This document shows, in pieces, positions 53,174 through 62,016 of a stretch of DNA of 64,000 bases; the stretch's first letter is position 1, and each line of letters opens with the position of its first letter. The position numbers were made by a program, and so were the translations under genes. The DNA is from Sinomicrobium weinanense (GTDB lineage: Bacteria; Bacteroidota; Bacteroidia; Flavobacteriales; Flavobacteriaceae), in NCBI RefSeq assembly GCF_018863395.1, contig NZ_JAHKRR010000004.1, forward strand, positions 310,001 through 374,000. The letters are read 5' to 3'. The notes beneath the pieces are model-generated. The model was not told where the DNA came from. It searched no databases and saw only the letters and a list, made by a program, of their open reading frames with translations.

Positions 53174-55489
53174 ATGAATAGCACAGTGGATAACTGGAAC
53201 AATTATTACAAATACATTCTTGTAGCCCTGGCCGTAACGGGGCTGATGACGCCGGGACACGGTCAGGAAAACAATCTGTCACGTACCGGTACAGCGAGCT
53301 CAAGTACGGCCATTGCGGGATATGAAGCTGACCGGGTAGCCGACGGCAAAGAGAACACCCTTTGGAAAAGCGGGGACGATGACCGGAACCCCTGGGTGAT
53401 CGTGAGGCTTCCGGGAGCTACTGAGATTGTAAGGATCGGGGTCAGATCGGTGGATGCCGGCCGGGTAGTTACTGATTTTAGCCTGCAGTTCATGCATAAC
53501 GGTAAATGGCATGATGTCCGGAAAATATCGGGCAATACAGAAAAAGACCTGAAGGTGGATCTCGATAAACCGGTATTGTCAGACCGGATCCGTTTCATTG
53601 CCTCCGCTGCAGGACCGATAGCACTGGCAGAGCTGGAACTGTTTGGGCAGGCTTATGTGGACAGCAGCGCAATGGTTGTGAAAAAGATACTGGTCAACCA
53701 AAGCGGCTATAACCTGAACCACATCAAGCGATTTTCTGCCCCGGACCTGTCCGGCCAGGTCGGATTTCAGATACTGGAACTGCCGGACGGCCGGGAAGTG
53801 TATCAGGGGGAGATACAGAATGGGGTAGGTGATTTTTCAGATTTTGATCCGGAGTCAGAAAAAGAGTATGTGATAGAAGCCCGGGGGCATCGTTCCTTCC
53901 CGTTCCGCATCGGGCCTAACTGGTTGGAGCGGGTGACATATCGGAATATGGTAGATTTTATGGCAGGAGCCCGGCATTACCTGGGGACGACAGATCAGAT
54001 ACGACCGCTTTCCTGGGCGTGGCGCGACGGGGACTTCTTCAACTGGGCCCAGCAAAGTCTGGTATCGCTATACCTGTCCAATCCCGCGGCTTTTGACCGG
54101 ATGGAACGGACTCTTCAATATGTCCCTAACGAGGACTTTCCGGAAGACTACCGGCGCAAATGGGGAGCTTTGGAACCCTATGCTCCCGACGCCCCGGATA
54201 TTGTAAAATTGATCCATTGGGATGCGGATGTAAAGATCAGCCAAGAGCTCGACCATGAAATGCAAAAAGCCGAGCTGGCATATTTTCTATACGCCTGGCC
54301 CTATTTAAAGCAATGGCTTCCCAGGCAGAATTTCGATCGGGTGTATGCTTACCTGAAAGAAAAATGGTCAAAAAACGATGTAGAAGAACACTCCACTACC
54401 AAATACGATCTAAGTCCCGGGCACGACCTGCTGGCTTTGAAGACCAAACTTGGCACTACCAAGGGAGAACTCCCCCCTGGGCATTCGGTGATCCCTAACC
54501 TGATGATGTATGAAGTAGCCAAAAGCCAGGGTGAGGACGATGCGGAAAAATACTTTCAGGCAGCATATGACCAACTGGACTGGATGATCAAAAACCTGGA
54601 CTGGGAAGACCCGATAACCACCAAGGGACAGCGTATGTCTGAGCACATCACCATGCGGGCGTTTGCCTATTTCTTTCACGAATATCCCGGCCGGGCCCCT
54701 GACAGGATCCGGGATAAGGTAGAAAAATGGGCCCGGGTGGCAATTTCGCGATCCGATAATTTCTGGGATTTCCGAAAATACAGCCCGGAAGACTGGACCC
54801 CGCCAAGCTGGAATGAAACCGGTAACGTACTGGGGTTTCCTGCGGCTGTATTCTCAGCTATGGGCATACTTGAAAACGGCCCCCTTTGCAAACGACTGGA
54901 AGTGCTGGCCTGGGCACATTTGGAAAATGCCTTTGGAAGAAATCCGACCGGGAGGCATTTTTCCTATCGGGGGACAAAGGAAATAGAAGGAGTGGACCTG
55001 GGCTGGTACAGCACACATAAAGGAGGGATCGGGTTGTTGGAGAAGGTTCGTTTTGTATTTGACGGGTCCCCGAAATCTTTTCATTACCCCAACCATCCGG
55101 AGGTAGGGAACCTGGGATGGACAGAAGGATGGGTACAATTCAATACCGCATTTAACCTTAGCATGGCTTACCTGGCCAACTACAACAGTAATATCTCGCT
55201 CAACCGGGAAGGCGATGAACTGACCATAGCACTAAAGGCCCCGCTTAATTTTGATTATGGAAAAGAAGAACTGTTGGAACTGGAATTGAAAAATAAGAGC
55301 GGAGGAAAATTGAAGGTGGTACTCCGGGAGGCGTCCCCTTATTCGGATACGCTGGTCGGAAAGGTTAAGGTCCACGGTAAAAAGTTGGTTGCCGATGATG
55401 GGGAACTGCAATTTTCGGAGGGAGATACAGTCACCGTGAGCTATGGATTGGGGTTTATGAAAAATGAAGCAGAACTACGACTCGATTGA
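53174..55489 (+). CDS. GH9-like protein with discoidin and CelD_N-type domains
   Basis: 771 residues. A signal peptide (about 1-31) is followed by an F5/8-type C domain (about 32-155, ASSSTAIAGYEADRVADGKENTLWKS), an immunoglobulin-like CelD_N domain (about 165-245, ILVNQSGYNLNHIKRFSAPDLSGQVGF) and an (alpha/alpha) barrel region. In the barrel, WRDGDFFNW (Asp285, Asp287) sits where GH9 enzymes have DAGD, AFGRNPTGRHF matches the GH9 NPTG motif, and TEGWVQFNTAFNLSMAYL places Glu651 where GH9 has its general acid. It is probably a glycosidase on the target glycan; the altered DxGD motif leaves activity uncertain. It lies 43 bases after SusD and 54 before the esterase gene. Confidence 0.65.
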   Translation: MNSTVDNWNNYYKYILVALAVTGLMTPGHGQENNLSRTGTASSSTAIAGYEADRVADGKENTLWKSGDDDRNPWVIVRLPGATEIVRIGVRSVDAGRVVTDFSLQFMHNGKWHDVRKISGNTEKDLKVDLDKPVLSDRIRFIASAAGPIALAELELFGQAYVDSSAMVVKKILVNQSGYNLNHIKRFSAPDLSGQVGFQILELPDGREVYQGEIQNGVGDFSDFDPESEKEYVIEARGHRSFPFRIGPNWLERVTYRNMVDFMAGARHYLGTTDQIRPLSWAWRDGDFFNWAQQSLVSLYLSNPAAFDRMERTLQYVPNEDFPEDYRRKWGALEPYAPDAPDIVKLIHWDADVKISQELDHEMQKAELAYFLYAWPYLKQWLPRQNFDRVYAYLKEKWSKNDVEEHSTTKYDLSPGHDLLALKTKLGTTKGELPPGHSVIPNLMMYEVAKSQGEDDAEKYFQAAYDQLDWMIKNLDWEDPITTKGQRMSEHITMRAFAYFFHEYPGRAPDRIRDKVEKWARVAISRSDNFWDFRKYSPEDWTPPSWNETGNVLGFPAAVFSAMGILENGPLCKRLEVLAWAHLENAFGRNPTGRHFSYRGTKEIEGVDLGWYSTHKGGIGLLEKVRFVFDGSPKSFHYPNHPEVGNLGWTEGWVQFNTAFNLSMAYLANYNSNISLNREGDELTIALKAPLNFDYGKEELLELELKNKSGGKLKVVLREASPYSDTLVGKVKVHGKKLVADDGELQFSEGDTVTVSYGLGFMKNEAELRLD

Positions 55490-55543
55490 TCCTGAGATCG
55501 GCCCTGAGGGTATATGAGGCGATATGATAAAACCGGAAAACGT

Positions 55544-57028
55544 ATGAACAGGATTTTAAATTTACTGGTAATAAATTTTTGTTTGATACTGATGCTTCCT
55601 TTGAATGCGCAATCAGAAGAGGATAAGCCGGACAAGCCCCCGTCCTTTTCACTTATGGGATTTGGGGATTCGATTACTGAAGGCGGAGCCGCATTTTCTT
55701 CCTATCTGTTCCCGTTATGGGAAAAATTGCTCCGCGCCGGATATATTGTGGACTTTGTAGGGCCAAGACAGGCACCCACCCGGATCGGAGTACTGAACCA
55801 TGCAGGTTACAGTGGCCGGACTGCAGAATTTTTAGAAGGGCAAATCGATAGTATCTACCGGAAGTATCCGGCCGATGTGGTATTGCTCCATGCGGGGCAC
55901 AATCATTTTGCTGAGGAACAACCGGTCTCTGGTATTCTGGATGCCCAGCGATCGATTATTTCCAGGATAAAGAAGATCAATCCGGATGCTTTGATCCTTG
56001 TTGCCCGGGTTATCGAAAGCGGAAAACTTCCCAAATATTCGTATATTCCCAAGTTGAATGCCGGGATCGGGGAGTTGGTGAAAGAACTCCGGCAAAACTG
56101 TCCCGGGATCTATCTGGTGGATCAGTCAGCTTCATTTCATTGGGAAACCGATGCCATACAGGATAAGGTCCACCCTAATTCGCAGGGGGCTGAAAAGATG
56201 GCGGAAACCTGGTTCCGGGAGTTGGAAAAACATTTAAAAAGGCCGTCCGTATCTTTCTCTCCTGAGCTGGTAGTTTATAAGAAAGCGGGAGACGCCAGGC
56301 TGAAACTACATATTTTTCAGCCGGAAGAGCCGCACAGGGAGGACAGGCCCCGTCCCTGTATCCTTTTCTTTTTCGGAGGAGGCTGGAAATATGGCACGCC
56401 GTTACAGTTCTACCGCGAGGCAGCGCATTATGCAGGCAAGGGGATGGTCGCCATTTCAGCCGATTATCGGATCGGATCGGCAAATGGGTCCACGGTATTT
56501 GAGAGTGTGGCCGATGCCAGGTCTGCCATACGCTGGGTCCGGGAACATGCACAGGAATACCATATCGACCCCGGGCGGATCGCTGTGGCGGGGGCATCTG
56601 CCGGAGGGCACCTTGCCGCTGCAACCGGTACGCTTGCAGGGTTTGATGAGGAGGGAGAAAGAAGGGATATTAGTGCAGTGCCCGATCTGAATATCCTGTA
56701 TTACCCGGTTCTGGATAACGGCCCCGATGGTTACGGGTCCGCCGAGGTAAAGACAAGGTTCAAAGAAATATCCCCAATGCACAATGTAGGTCCGCAAACC
56801 CCATCTACGTTGATTCTCCTGGGTACGGAAGACCCCTATCTGTCCGAAACGCAGGCAAGAAAGTACAAAGCCCGACTGGAGCAGTTTGGAACCCCGTGCA
56901 AGCTAATGATGTATCCCGGATCGGGACATCCTGTTTTCCATTACCGCAAAGGCCCGTCTTCCCGGTATTACGAGATGCTCCGGGATACTGACCGCTTTCT
57001 TGAAGAACAGGGATACCTCTCACCGTAA
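55544..57028 (+). CDS. Two-domain esterase: SGNH hydrolase fused to alpha/beta hydrolase
   Basis: About 494 residues from the preferred ATG at 55544 (MNRILNLLVINFCLILMLPL signal peptide). The N-terminal SGNH (GDSL) domain has block I GDSITE, block II near HAGYSGR, block III HAGHNH and block V DKVHPN, all intact. The C-terminal BD-FAE-like alpha/beta hydrolase has oxyanion FFGGGW, nucleophile GASAGG, acid GTEDPY and base GSGHPVF. Both halves are probably deacetylating esterases, so the glycan target would be doubly or differently esterified. Secreted to the periplasm or surface. The arrangement of two different esterase folds in one chain is notable. Confidence 0.85.
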   Translation: MNRILNLLVINFCLILMLPLNAQSEEDKPDKPPSFSLMGFGDSITEGGAAFSSYLFPLWEKLLRAGYIVDFVGPRQAPTRIGVLNHAGYSGRTAEFLEGQIDSIYRKYPADVVLLHAGHNHFAEEQPVSGILDAQRSIISRIKKINPDALILVARVIESGKLPKYSYIPKLNAGIGELVKELRQNCPGIYLVDQSASFHWETDAIQDKVHPNSQGAEKMAETWFRELEKHLKRPSVSFSPELVVYKKAGDARLKLHIFQPEEPHREDRPRPCILFFFGGGWKYGTPLQFYREAAHYAGKGMVAISADYRIGSANGSTVFESVADARSAIRWVREHAQEYHIDPGRIAVAGASAGGHLAAATGTLAGFDEEGERRDISAVPDLNILYYPVLDNGPDGYGSAEVKTRFKEISPMHNVGPQTPSTLILLGTEDPYLSETQARKYKARLEQFGTPCKLMMYPGSGHPVFHYRKGPSSRYYEMLRDTDRFLEEQGYLSP

Positions 57029-57070
57029 TACTTGACAATTTAGATCAAAAACCATAATAGATCAACGACC

Positions 57071-59848
57071 ATGAAGAATTTTAAATTATTGACAATAAGC
57101 CTCACTTTTGCGGCTTTATTTTTAAGCGTTCCTTTGTTTTCGCAGGTAATAAGTATAGACCGGCTTTTCTGCGAAAACAGGGAAAACCCTTTGGGGATTG
57201 AAAATATTAATCCGAAACTTACATGGGTCCTCTCTTCAGACGGGAGAAACAAAAAACAATCAGCGTATCAGGTTCAGGTTAGCGAAAATCCGGATAATTT
57301 CACCGAAAACCTGATCTGGGACAGCAAAAAGGTAAAATCCGGCCAATCCGTTCATGTAGCATACCAGGGAGATGAATTAAATGCTTTAGATAAATATTAT
57401 TGGAGGGTAAAAGTCTGGGACGAAAATAATAAGTCTTCCGGGTGGAGTAATACCGCCTTTTGGCAAATGGGAGTGCTAGACAGATCGGACTGGAAAGCAA
57501 AATGGATAGGGGTTGGCTATGAAGAAGAGCAATCCCGCCCCGGTGGACTGATGCGAAATGAATTTAATATCGATAAAAAAATAAGATCAGCTACGGCTAT
57601 AATCACATCTCACGGGCTTTATCAGGCCTTTTTGAACGGATCTAAAATAGGAGATGCTTATTTAACTCCGGGGTGGACAAGTTATAACAAGCGTTTGCAG
57701 TACCAGGTTTATGATGTTACCGGTCAGTTAAAGCCGGGGAAAAATGCCGTCGGCGCTATTTTAGGTGATGGTTGGTACAGAGGCCCGTTAACATGGGGGG
57801 AAAGGAAAGATTTATTTGGCAGTGAATTAGCTTTATTACTTCAAATAAACGTAACATATGCCGACGGCACTACTGAAGTTTTTAGTACGAATAATCAATG
57901 GAAGTCCGCAAAAAGCTCCATTTTAAACTCGGAAATATACAATGGTGAAACCATAGATGCACGAAAGATAAAAACGGGCTGGAATACAAGTGATTACGAC
58001 GCTGGTGAATGGGTGAAAGTAAAAGAAAAACAATATGGATATGACAACCTGGTAGCCACCTACAATGAGCCCGTCAGAAAACAGGAAACTTTTAAACCGG
58101 TAAAAATGCTAACGACTCCGGAGGGGGATAAAGTACTGGATTTCGGGCAGAATTTAGTTGGTTTTGTGGAAGTGGAGATCACAGGTAAAGCGGGAGACAG
58201 TTTAGTTTTGGAGCATGCAGAAGTACTGGACAAAGATGGTAATTTTTATACGGAAAACCTTCGTGCAGCCAAACAGAAAAACGTCTATATCCTTAGTGGC
58301 AGGGATAATGAAAAATTCGAGCCGCATTTTACATGGCAGGGATTCAGGTATGTTAGGTTGAAAGGAAATGTCCCCGGCATCTCCGCGGACAATTTTACTG
58401 CTGTGGCATTGTATTCCGATATGCGGAAAACAGGTACTTTTAAAACATCCGATAAATTGTTAAATCAGCTACAACATAACATCCAATGGGGGCAAAGGGG
58501 AAATTTCCTCGATGTCCCTACCGATTGTCCGCAAAGGGATGAACGGTTAGGGTGGACAGGGGATGCCCAGGTTTTTTCCAAAACGGCAGCGTTTAATATG
58601 CATGTCGATAATTTTTTTACAAAATGGATGCAGGACGTAGCGGCAGATCAGCTCCAGAACGGCAGCGTAACGCATGTTGTCCCTAACGTCCTCGGACCTG
58701 GTGGGGCCGGTTCGGCCGGTTGGGCAGATGTAGCTACGATCATTCCCTGGGATATGTACCTCCTTTATGGAAATACGGAGATTCTCAAAAACCAGTATGA
58801 GAGTATGAAAGGATGGGTCAATTATATGAATGAACAGAGCAAAGACTATCTCTGGAACAGCGGCTTTCACTATGGAGACTGGCTTTTTTACAGGCCCGAT
58901 GACGATAATGACGGAAGAGCGGCATTAACCGATAAGTATTTAATAGCACAATGCTTTTTTGCCCATTCCACCCAACTGTTGGTCAATACGGCAGAAGTTT
59001 TGGGTAAAGACGAAGATGTAAAGAAATATTCCAGCCTTTTGCATAAGATCAAAGAAGCGTTTTTAAAAGAATATATGACCCCGAACGGGCGTTTGGTATC
59101 CAGTTCCCAAACAGCCTATGTATTGGCTTTAAATTTTGATATGTTTCCTGAAAATTTAAGGGAACAAGCGGCAGAACGATTAGTAAACAATATAAAAAGC
59201 TACGGTTATCATTTAACCACAGGATTTTTAGGCACTCCGTATTTGTGTTTTGTATTGTCTGAATTTGGTTATCACGATCTGGCCTATACATTGCTCATGC
59301 AACAGACATACCCCTCGTGGTTGTATCCGGTAACCGCAGGGGCCACAACGATCTGGGAACGATGGGATGGCCGTAAACCCGATGGGACTTTTCAAACGCC
59401 GGGAATGAATTCATTTAATCATTATGCATACGGGGCCATAGGGGATTGGATGTACAGGGAACTGGCAGGAATTAACAGTTCCGAAAAGATCAATGAAGTC
59501 GGTTATAAAAAGATAGTGCTGAAGCCTCATTTAGACAATAAATACGAATCTGAAGAAGTTGAGAAACAGAATAAAAACAGTGTGTTAGACGAAGTAAACG
59601 CCAGCCTGGAAACCTATTACGGAACCATAGTGTCTCACTGGGAAATTGATGGCGAAAGAAAAACTTTTGATATTAAGATCCCGGTTAACACAACCGCAGA
59701 AATACATTTACCGTCGAACAGTATTGCAAAGATCAAAGAAAATAATAAACCGCTCTCTTCTTCGAAGGATATAAAAATCGTAGATGAAAAACCGGATGAA
59801 ATCGTTATATCCGTCGGGTCGGGGCATTATAATTTTTCCATGAACTAA
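57071..59848 (+). CDS. Alpha-L-rhamnosidase (GH78)
   Basis: 925 residues with a signal peptide (LLTISLTFAALFLSVPLFSQ). Domains: an N-terminal beta-sandwich (about 25-135, LFCENRENPLGIENINPKLTW), Bac_rhamnosid_N (about 150-330, ATAIITSHGLYQAFLNGSKIGDAYLTPGWT), the rhamnosidase core and a six-hairpin catalytic barrel. Catalytic-site signs are DCPQRDERLGWTGD (Asp485, Glu491, Asp498) and GATTIWERWDG (Glu763). It releases terminal alpha-L-rhamnose. Base composition is lower in G+C than the upstream genes (21 and 22 of 60 in two counted lines, versus 34-35 of 60 upstream), so it may have been acquired separately. Confidence 0.95.
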   Translation: MKNFKLLTISLTFAALFLSVPLFSQVISIDRLFCENRENPLGIENINPKLTWVLSSDGRNKKQSAYQVQVSENPDNFTENLIWDSKKVKSGQSVHVAYQGDELNALDKYYWRVKVWDENNKSSGWSNTAFWQMGVLDRSDWKAKWIGVGYEEEQSRPGGLMRNEFNIDKKIRSATAIITSHGLYQAFLNGSKIGDAYLTPGWTSYNKRLQYQVYDVTGQLKPGKNAVGAILGDGWYRGPLTWGERKDLFGSELALLLQINVTYADGTTEVFSTNNQWKSAKSSILNSEIYNGETIDARKIKTGWNTSDYDAGEWVKVKEKQYGYDNLVATYNEPVRKQETFKPVKMLTTPEGDKVLDFGQNLVGFVEVEITGKAGDSLVLEHAEVLDKDGNFYTENLRAAKQKNVYILSGRDNEKFEPHFTWQGFRYVRLKGNVPGISADNFTAVALYSDMRKTGTFKTSDKLLNQLQHNIQWGQRGNFLDVPTDCPQRDERLGWTGDAQVFSKTAAFNMHVDNFFTKWMQDVAADQLQNGSVTHVVPNVLGPGGAGSAGWADVATIIPWDMYLLYGNTEILKNQYESMKGWVNYMNEQSKDYLWNSGFHYGDWLFYRPDDDNDGRAALTDKYLIAQCFFAHSTQLLVNTAEVLGKDEDVKKYSSLLHKIKEAFLKEYMTPNGRLVSSSQTAYVLALNFDMFPENLREQAAERLVNNIKSYGYHLTTGFLGTPYLCFVLSEFGYHDLAYTLLMQQTYPSWLYPVTAGATTIWERWDGRKPDGTFQTPGMNSFNHYAYGAIGDWMYRELAGINSSEKINEVGYKKIVLKPHLDNKYESEEVEKQNKNSVLDEVNASLETYYGTIVSHWEIDGERKTFDIKIPVNTTAEIHLPSNSIAKIKENNKPLSSSKDIKIVDEKPDEIVISVGSGHYNFSMN

Positions 59849-59917
59849 ATCAGGAACGGTTGAACTGAATCCTATTGCACATTAATGAAATAACGATAAT
59901 TGATAAAAATATCAAAG

Positions 59918-61357
59918 ATGGTCTGCATACTGTATAAAATAAAGGTCAAGCCTTGTAAAAATAGTATAACATTAGGGTTTTTGATGTTGCTTGGCGTATC
60001 CCTTCGGGCAGAAGTAAAGCTCCCTGCTATTTTTAAGGACAACATGGTTTTACAACAACAAACAGAAGCCCCGGTCTGGGGAAAGGCTTCTCCCGGTAAG
60101 GAAATAAAAGTTACCACTTCGTGGGACAATAAAAGTTATACGACTTCCACAGATAAAACAGGGAACTGGAAGCTGGCTGTCAGCACTCCCGTTGCCGGAG
60201 GGCCCTATTCGGTTACTATTTCCGATGGGGTGGAACTAGAATTAAACAACGTATTGATCGGGGAGGTATGGATTTGCTCGGGCCAGTCCAATATGCATTT
60301 CCCAATGAAAGGATATTACAACCAACCGATGTTGGGGTCAAACCGGGCGATTGCCACTTCCTATAACCCTTCAATACGATTATTTACCGTAGATCAGAAG
60401 ATCAGCCTGGAGACTTTGGATGACCTGGGCGGACAATGGACGGAGTGTACCCCTGAAGAAGTTGCGAAGTTCAGTGCCACAGCTTACTTTTTCGGGAAAA
60501 TGCTCCAGGAAACCCTGGGTGTCCCGGTAGGATTGATCAGTACAAGCTGGGGAGGGAGCCCTATCGAATCCTGGATGGACGAAGCAACGCTTAAAACATT
60601 CGAGGAAGTGAATTTGCCGAAAAAGGAGGCAAAGAATTTTACCCATAAGAGCCCTACTACGCTTTTCAATGCCATGATACATCCGTTGATCGGATATGGA
60701 ATAAGAGGCGCTATATGGTATCAGGGAGAAGGCAACCGCCACACCCCGGAACTATACCGGAAATTAATGCCGGAAATGGTAAAAAGCTGGCGAAAAGCCT
60801 GGGATAGGGGAGAATTTCCATTTTATTATGTACAGATAGCACCATATAACTACAAAGAAAATGGTATATCGGCTTTTTTTCGTGAAGCCCAGCTCCGGGC
60901 CCTTTCGGAAATAACCAATAGCGGTATGGCGTGTTTAATGGATGCCGGAGACAAAAACTGTATCCATCCTCCGGACAAAAGAAAAGCCGGGGAGAGGCTG
61001 GCATACCTGGCCCTGGACAAAACTTACGGAAAAAAGGGCTTTGCCAGTTCAGGCCCGGTGCTGAAGGATGTGGAGGTGGAAGGGAACCGGGTAAAATTAA
61101 CATTCAGTAATGCCAGTAATGGGTTGACCGCTTTTGGAAAAGAATTGGAAAATTTTCAGATAGCTGCAAAAGATAAGGTTTTTCATCCTGCTAAAGCCAT
61201 TATTACCAAAGAAGGGATTACTGTATATTCGGAAAATGTAGAAAGCCCGGTAGCCGTCCGTTATGCTTTTCAGGACTATGCCATGGGCGATCTCTTTAAT
61301 ACCGAAGGCCTTCCCGCATCATCGTTTCGAACAGATAGCTGGGATATAAATAACTGA
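59918..61357 (+). CDS. Sialate O-acetylesterase-type (SASA) carbohydrate esterase
   Basis: About 479 residues from the ATG at 59918; an upstream TTG at 59900 would add six. A signal-like hydrophobic segment (ITLGFLMLLGVSLRAEV) precedes the SASA domain. The nucleophile motif is GEVWICSGQSNMHFP (Ser130 counting from 59900), followed by GVPVGLISTSWGGSPIESWMD and GAIWYQGEGNRH, with the Asp-His pair in MDAGDKNCIHPPDKRKAGERLA. It removes acetyl groups from a sugar; in rhamnose-type loci this usually means acetylated pectin-like glycans rather than sialic acid. It is the last gene of the locus; its 3' end overlaps the convergent GIY-YIG frame by 62 bases. Confidence 0.9.
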   Translation: MVCILYKIKVKPCKNSITLGFLMLLGVSLRAEVKLPAIFKDNMVLQQQTEAPVWGKASPGKEIKVTTSWDNKSYTTSTDKTGNWKLAVSTPVAGGPYSVTISDGVELELNNVLIGEVWICSGQSNMHFPMKGYYNQPMLGSNRAIATSYNPSIRLFTVDQKISLETLDDLGGQWTECTPEEVAKFSATAYFFGKMLQETLGVPVGLISTSWGGSPIESWMDEATLKTFEEVNLPKKEAKNFTHKSPTTLFNAMIHPLIGYGIRGAIWYQGEGNRHTPELYRKLMPEMVKSWRKAWDRGEFPFYYVQIAPYNYKENGISAFFREAQLRALSEITNSGMACLMDAGDKNCIHPPDKRKAGERLAYLALDKTYGKKGFASSGPVLKDVEVEGNRVKLTFSNASNGLTAFGKELENFQIAAKDKVFHPAKAIITKEGITVYSENVESPVAVRYAFQDYAMGDLFNTEGLPASSFRTDSWDINN

Positions 61358-61571
61358 TCAAATTATTTATTTTCAGTGTTTTTCCCTTTGGATGGGCCTG
61401 TGTTTTGGAGTTAAATGTTTCTTTGTAAACAAGCTGCCAGTCATTGGTTTTTCCTGTGAACCCTTTGTGATTTGAATTATGCTTTTTGAGTCTTTCCAGG
61501 AGATTAGCAGTTACGCCGATATAGAACTTATCGATTTTTTGAGAGAATAATATGTAGCAGTAAAAAGTCAT
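61296..61571 (-). CDS. GIY-YIG endonuclease-like small protein with aberrant C-terminus
   Basis: About 91 residues from the preferred ATG at 61571; the frame extends to 61607 but that part crosses the tRNA terminator hairpin. The GIY-YIG domain start MTFYCYILFSQKIDKFYIGVTANLLERLKKHN and GFTGKTNDWQLVYKE are clear. The expected C-terminal helix (KREKxIKxxKSR.xIExLI) is replaced after KTQAH by PKGKTLKINNLISYLYPSYLFETMMREGLRY, and this tail runs antisense through the end of the SASA gene. It is probably a gene whose 3' end was altered at the locus boundary. Confidence 0.65.
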   Translation of the reverse strand: MTFYCYILFSQKIDKFYIGVTANLLERLKKHNSNHKGFTGKTNDWQLVYKETFNSKTQAHPKGKTLKINNLISYLYPSYLFETMMREGLRY

Positions 61572-61587
61572 GACTATAAACAAAAAA

Positions 61588-61605
61588 GCCTCTCGGATGA
61601 GAGGC
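61588..61605 (-). terminator. Rho-independent terminator of the tRNA-Val transcript
   Basis: GCCTCTC (61588-61594) pairs with GAGAGGC (61599-61605) around a 4-base loop. On the minus strand the stem is followed by six T residues (complement of 61582-61587), so it fits the end of the minus-strand tRNA transcript. The plus strand also has a T-run, so it may work both ways. Confidence 0.85.
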
Positions 61606-61616
61606 ATTTTTTGTTG

Positions 61617-61691
61617 TGGGCCCTACTGGATTCGAACCAGTGACCCCCTGCTTGTAAGGCAGGTGCTCTGAACCAACTGAGCTAAGAGCCC
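61617..61691 (-). tRNA. tRNA-Val (anticodon UAC)
   Basis: A complete cloverleaf on the minus strand: acceptor GGGCTCT/AGGGCCC, D arm GCTCAGTTGGTTCAGAGC, anticodon stem CCTGC/GCAGG with loop CTTACAA (anticodon UAC), T arm CTGG TTCGAAT CCAG. CCA is not encoded. Discriminator A at 61617. Confidence 0.95.
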
Positions 61692-61720
61692 GAAAAACAA
61701 TAAAAATAATTCTAAAATTG

Positions 61721-61795
61721 TGGGCCCTACTGGATTCGAACCAGTGACCCCCTGCTTGTAAGGCAGGTGCTCTGAACCAACTGAGCTAAGAGCCC
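61721..61795 (-). tRNA. tRNA-Val (anticodon UAC), second identical copy
   Basis: Same 75 bases as the neighbouring copy, 29 bases away on the same strand. Probably one tandem transcript. Confidence 0.95.
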
Positions 61796-61830
61796 CCACA
61801 AAATATGCTTTATAATAAATGAACGTTTCA

Positions 61831-61905
61831 TCTGAAGCTGGATTCTAACCAGCGACCCTCCCGACGGTAAGTCGGGATGCTCAGAACCAACTGAGCTAAG
61901 AGCCC
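61831..61905 (-). pseudogene. Defective tRNA-like sequence
   Basis: The 5' half GGGCTCTTAGCTCAGTTGGTT matches the tRNA-Val copies, and the anticodon arm (CCCGA/TCGGG, loop CTTACCG) and T arm (GCTGG/CCAGC) pair. But the acceptor stem is lost (3' strand TTCAGAT instead of AGGGCCC) and the T loop is TTAGAAT with the invariant C56 replaced by A. It should not be aminoacylated. Confidence 0.75.
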
Positions 61906-62016
61906 CACTAAATCAACTTTTTCCCGGGCGAGGCCTTTACCAGACACCCTTGAGGGAAATCGCGGATGCAAAAATACGATTGTTTTTTACACGTGCAAAA
62001 TATTTGTGGTATTTTT

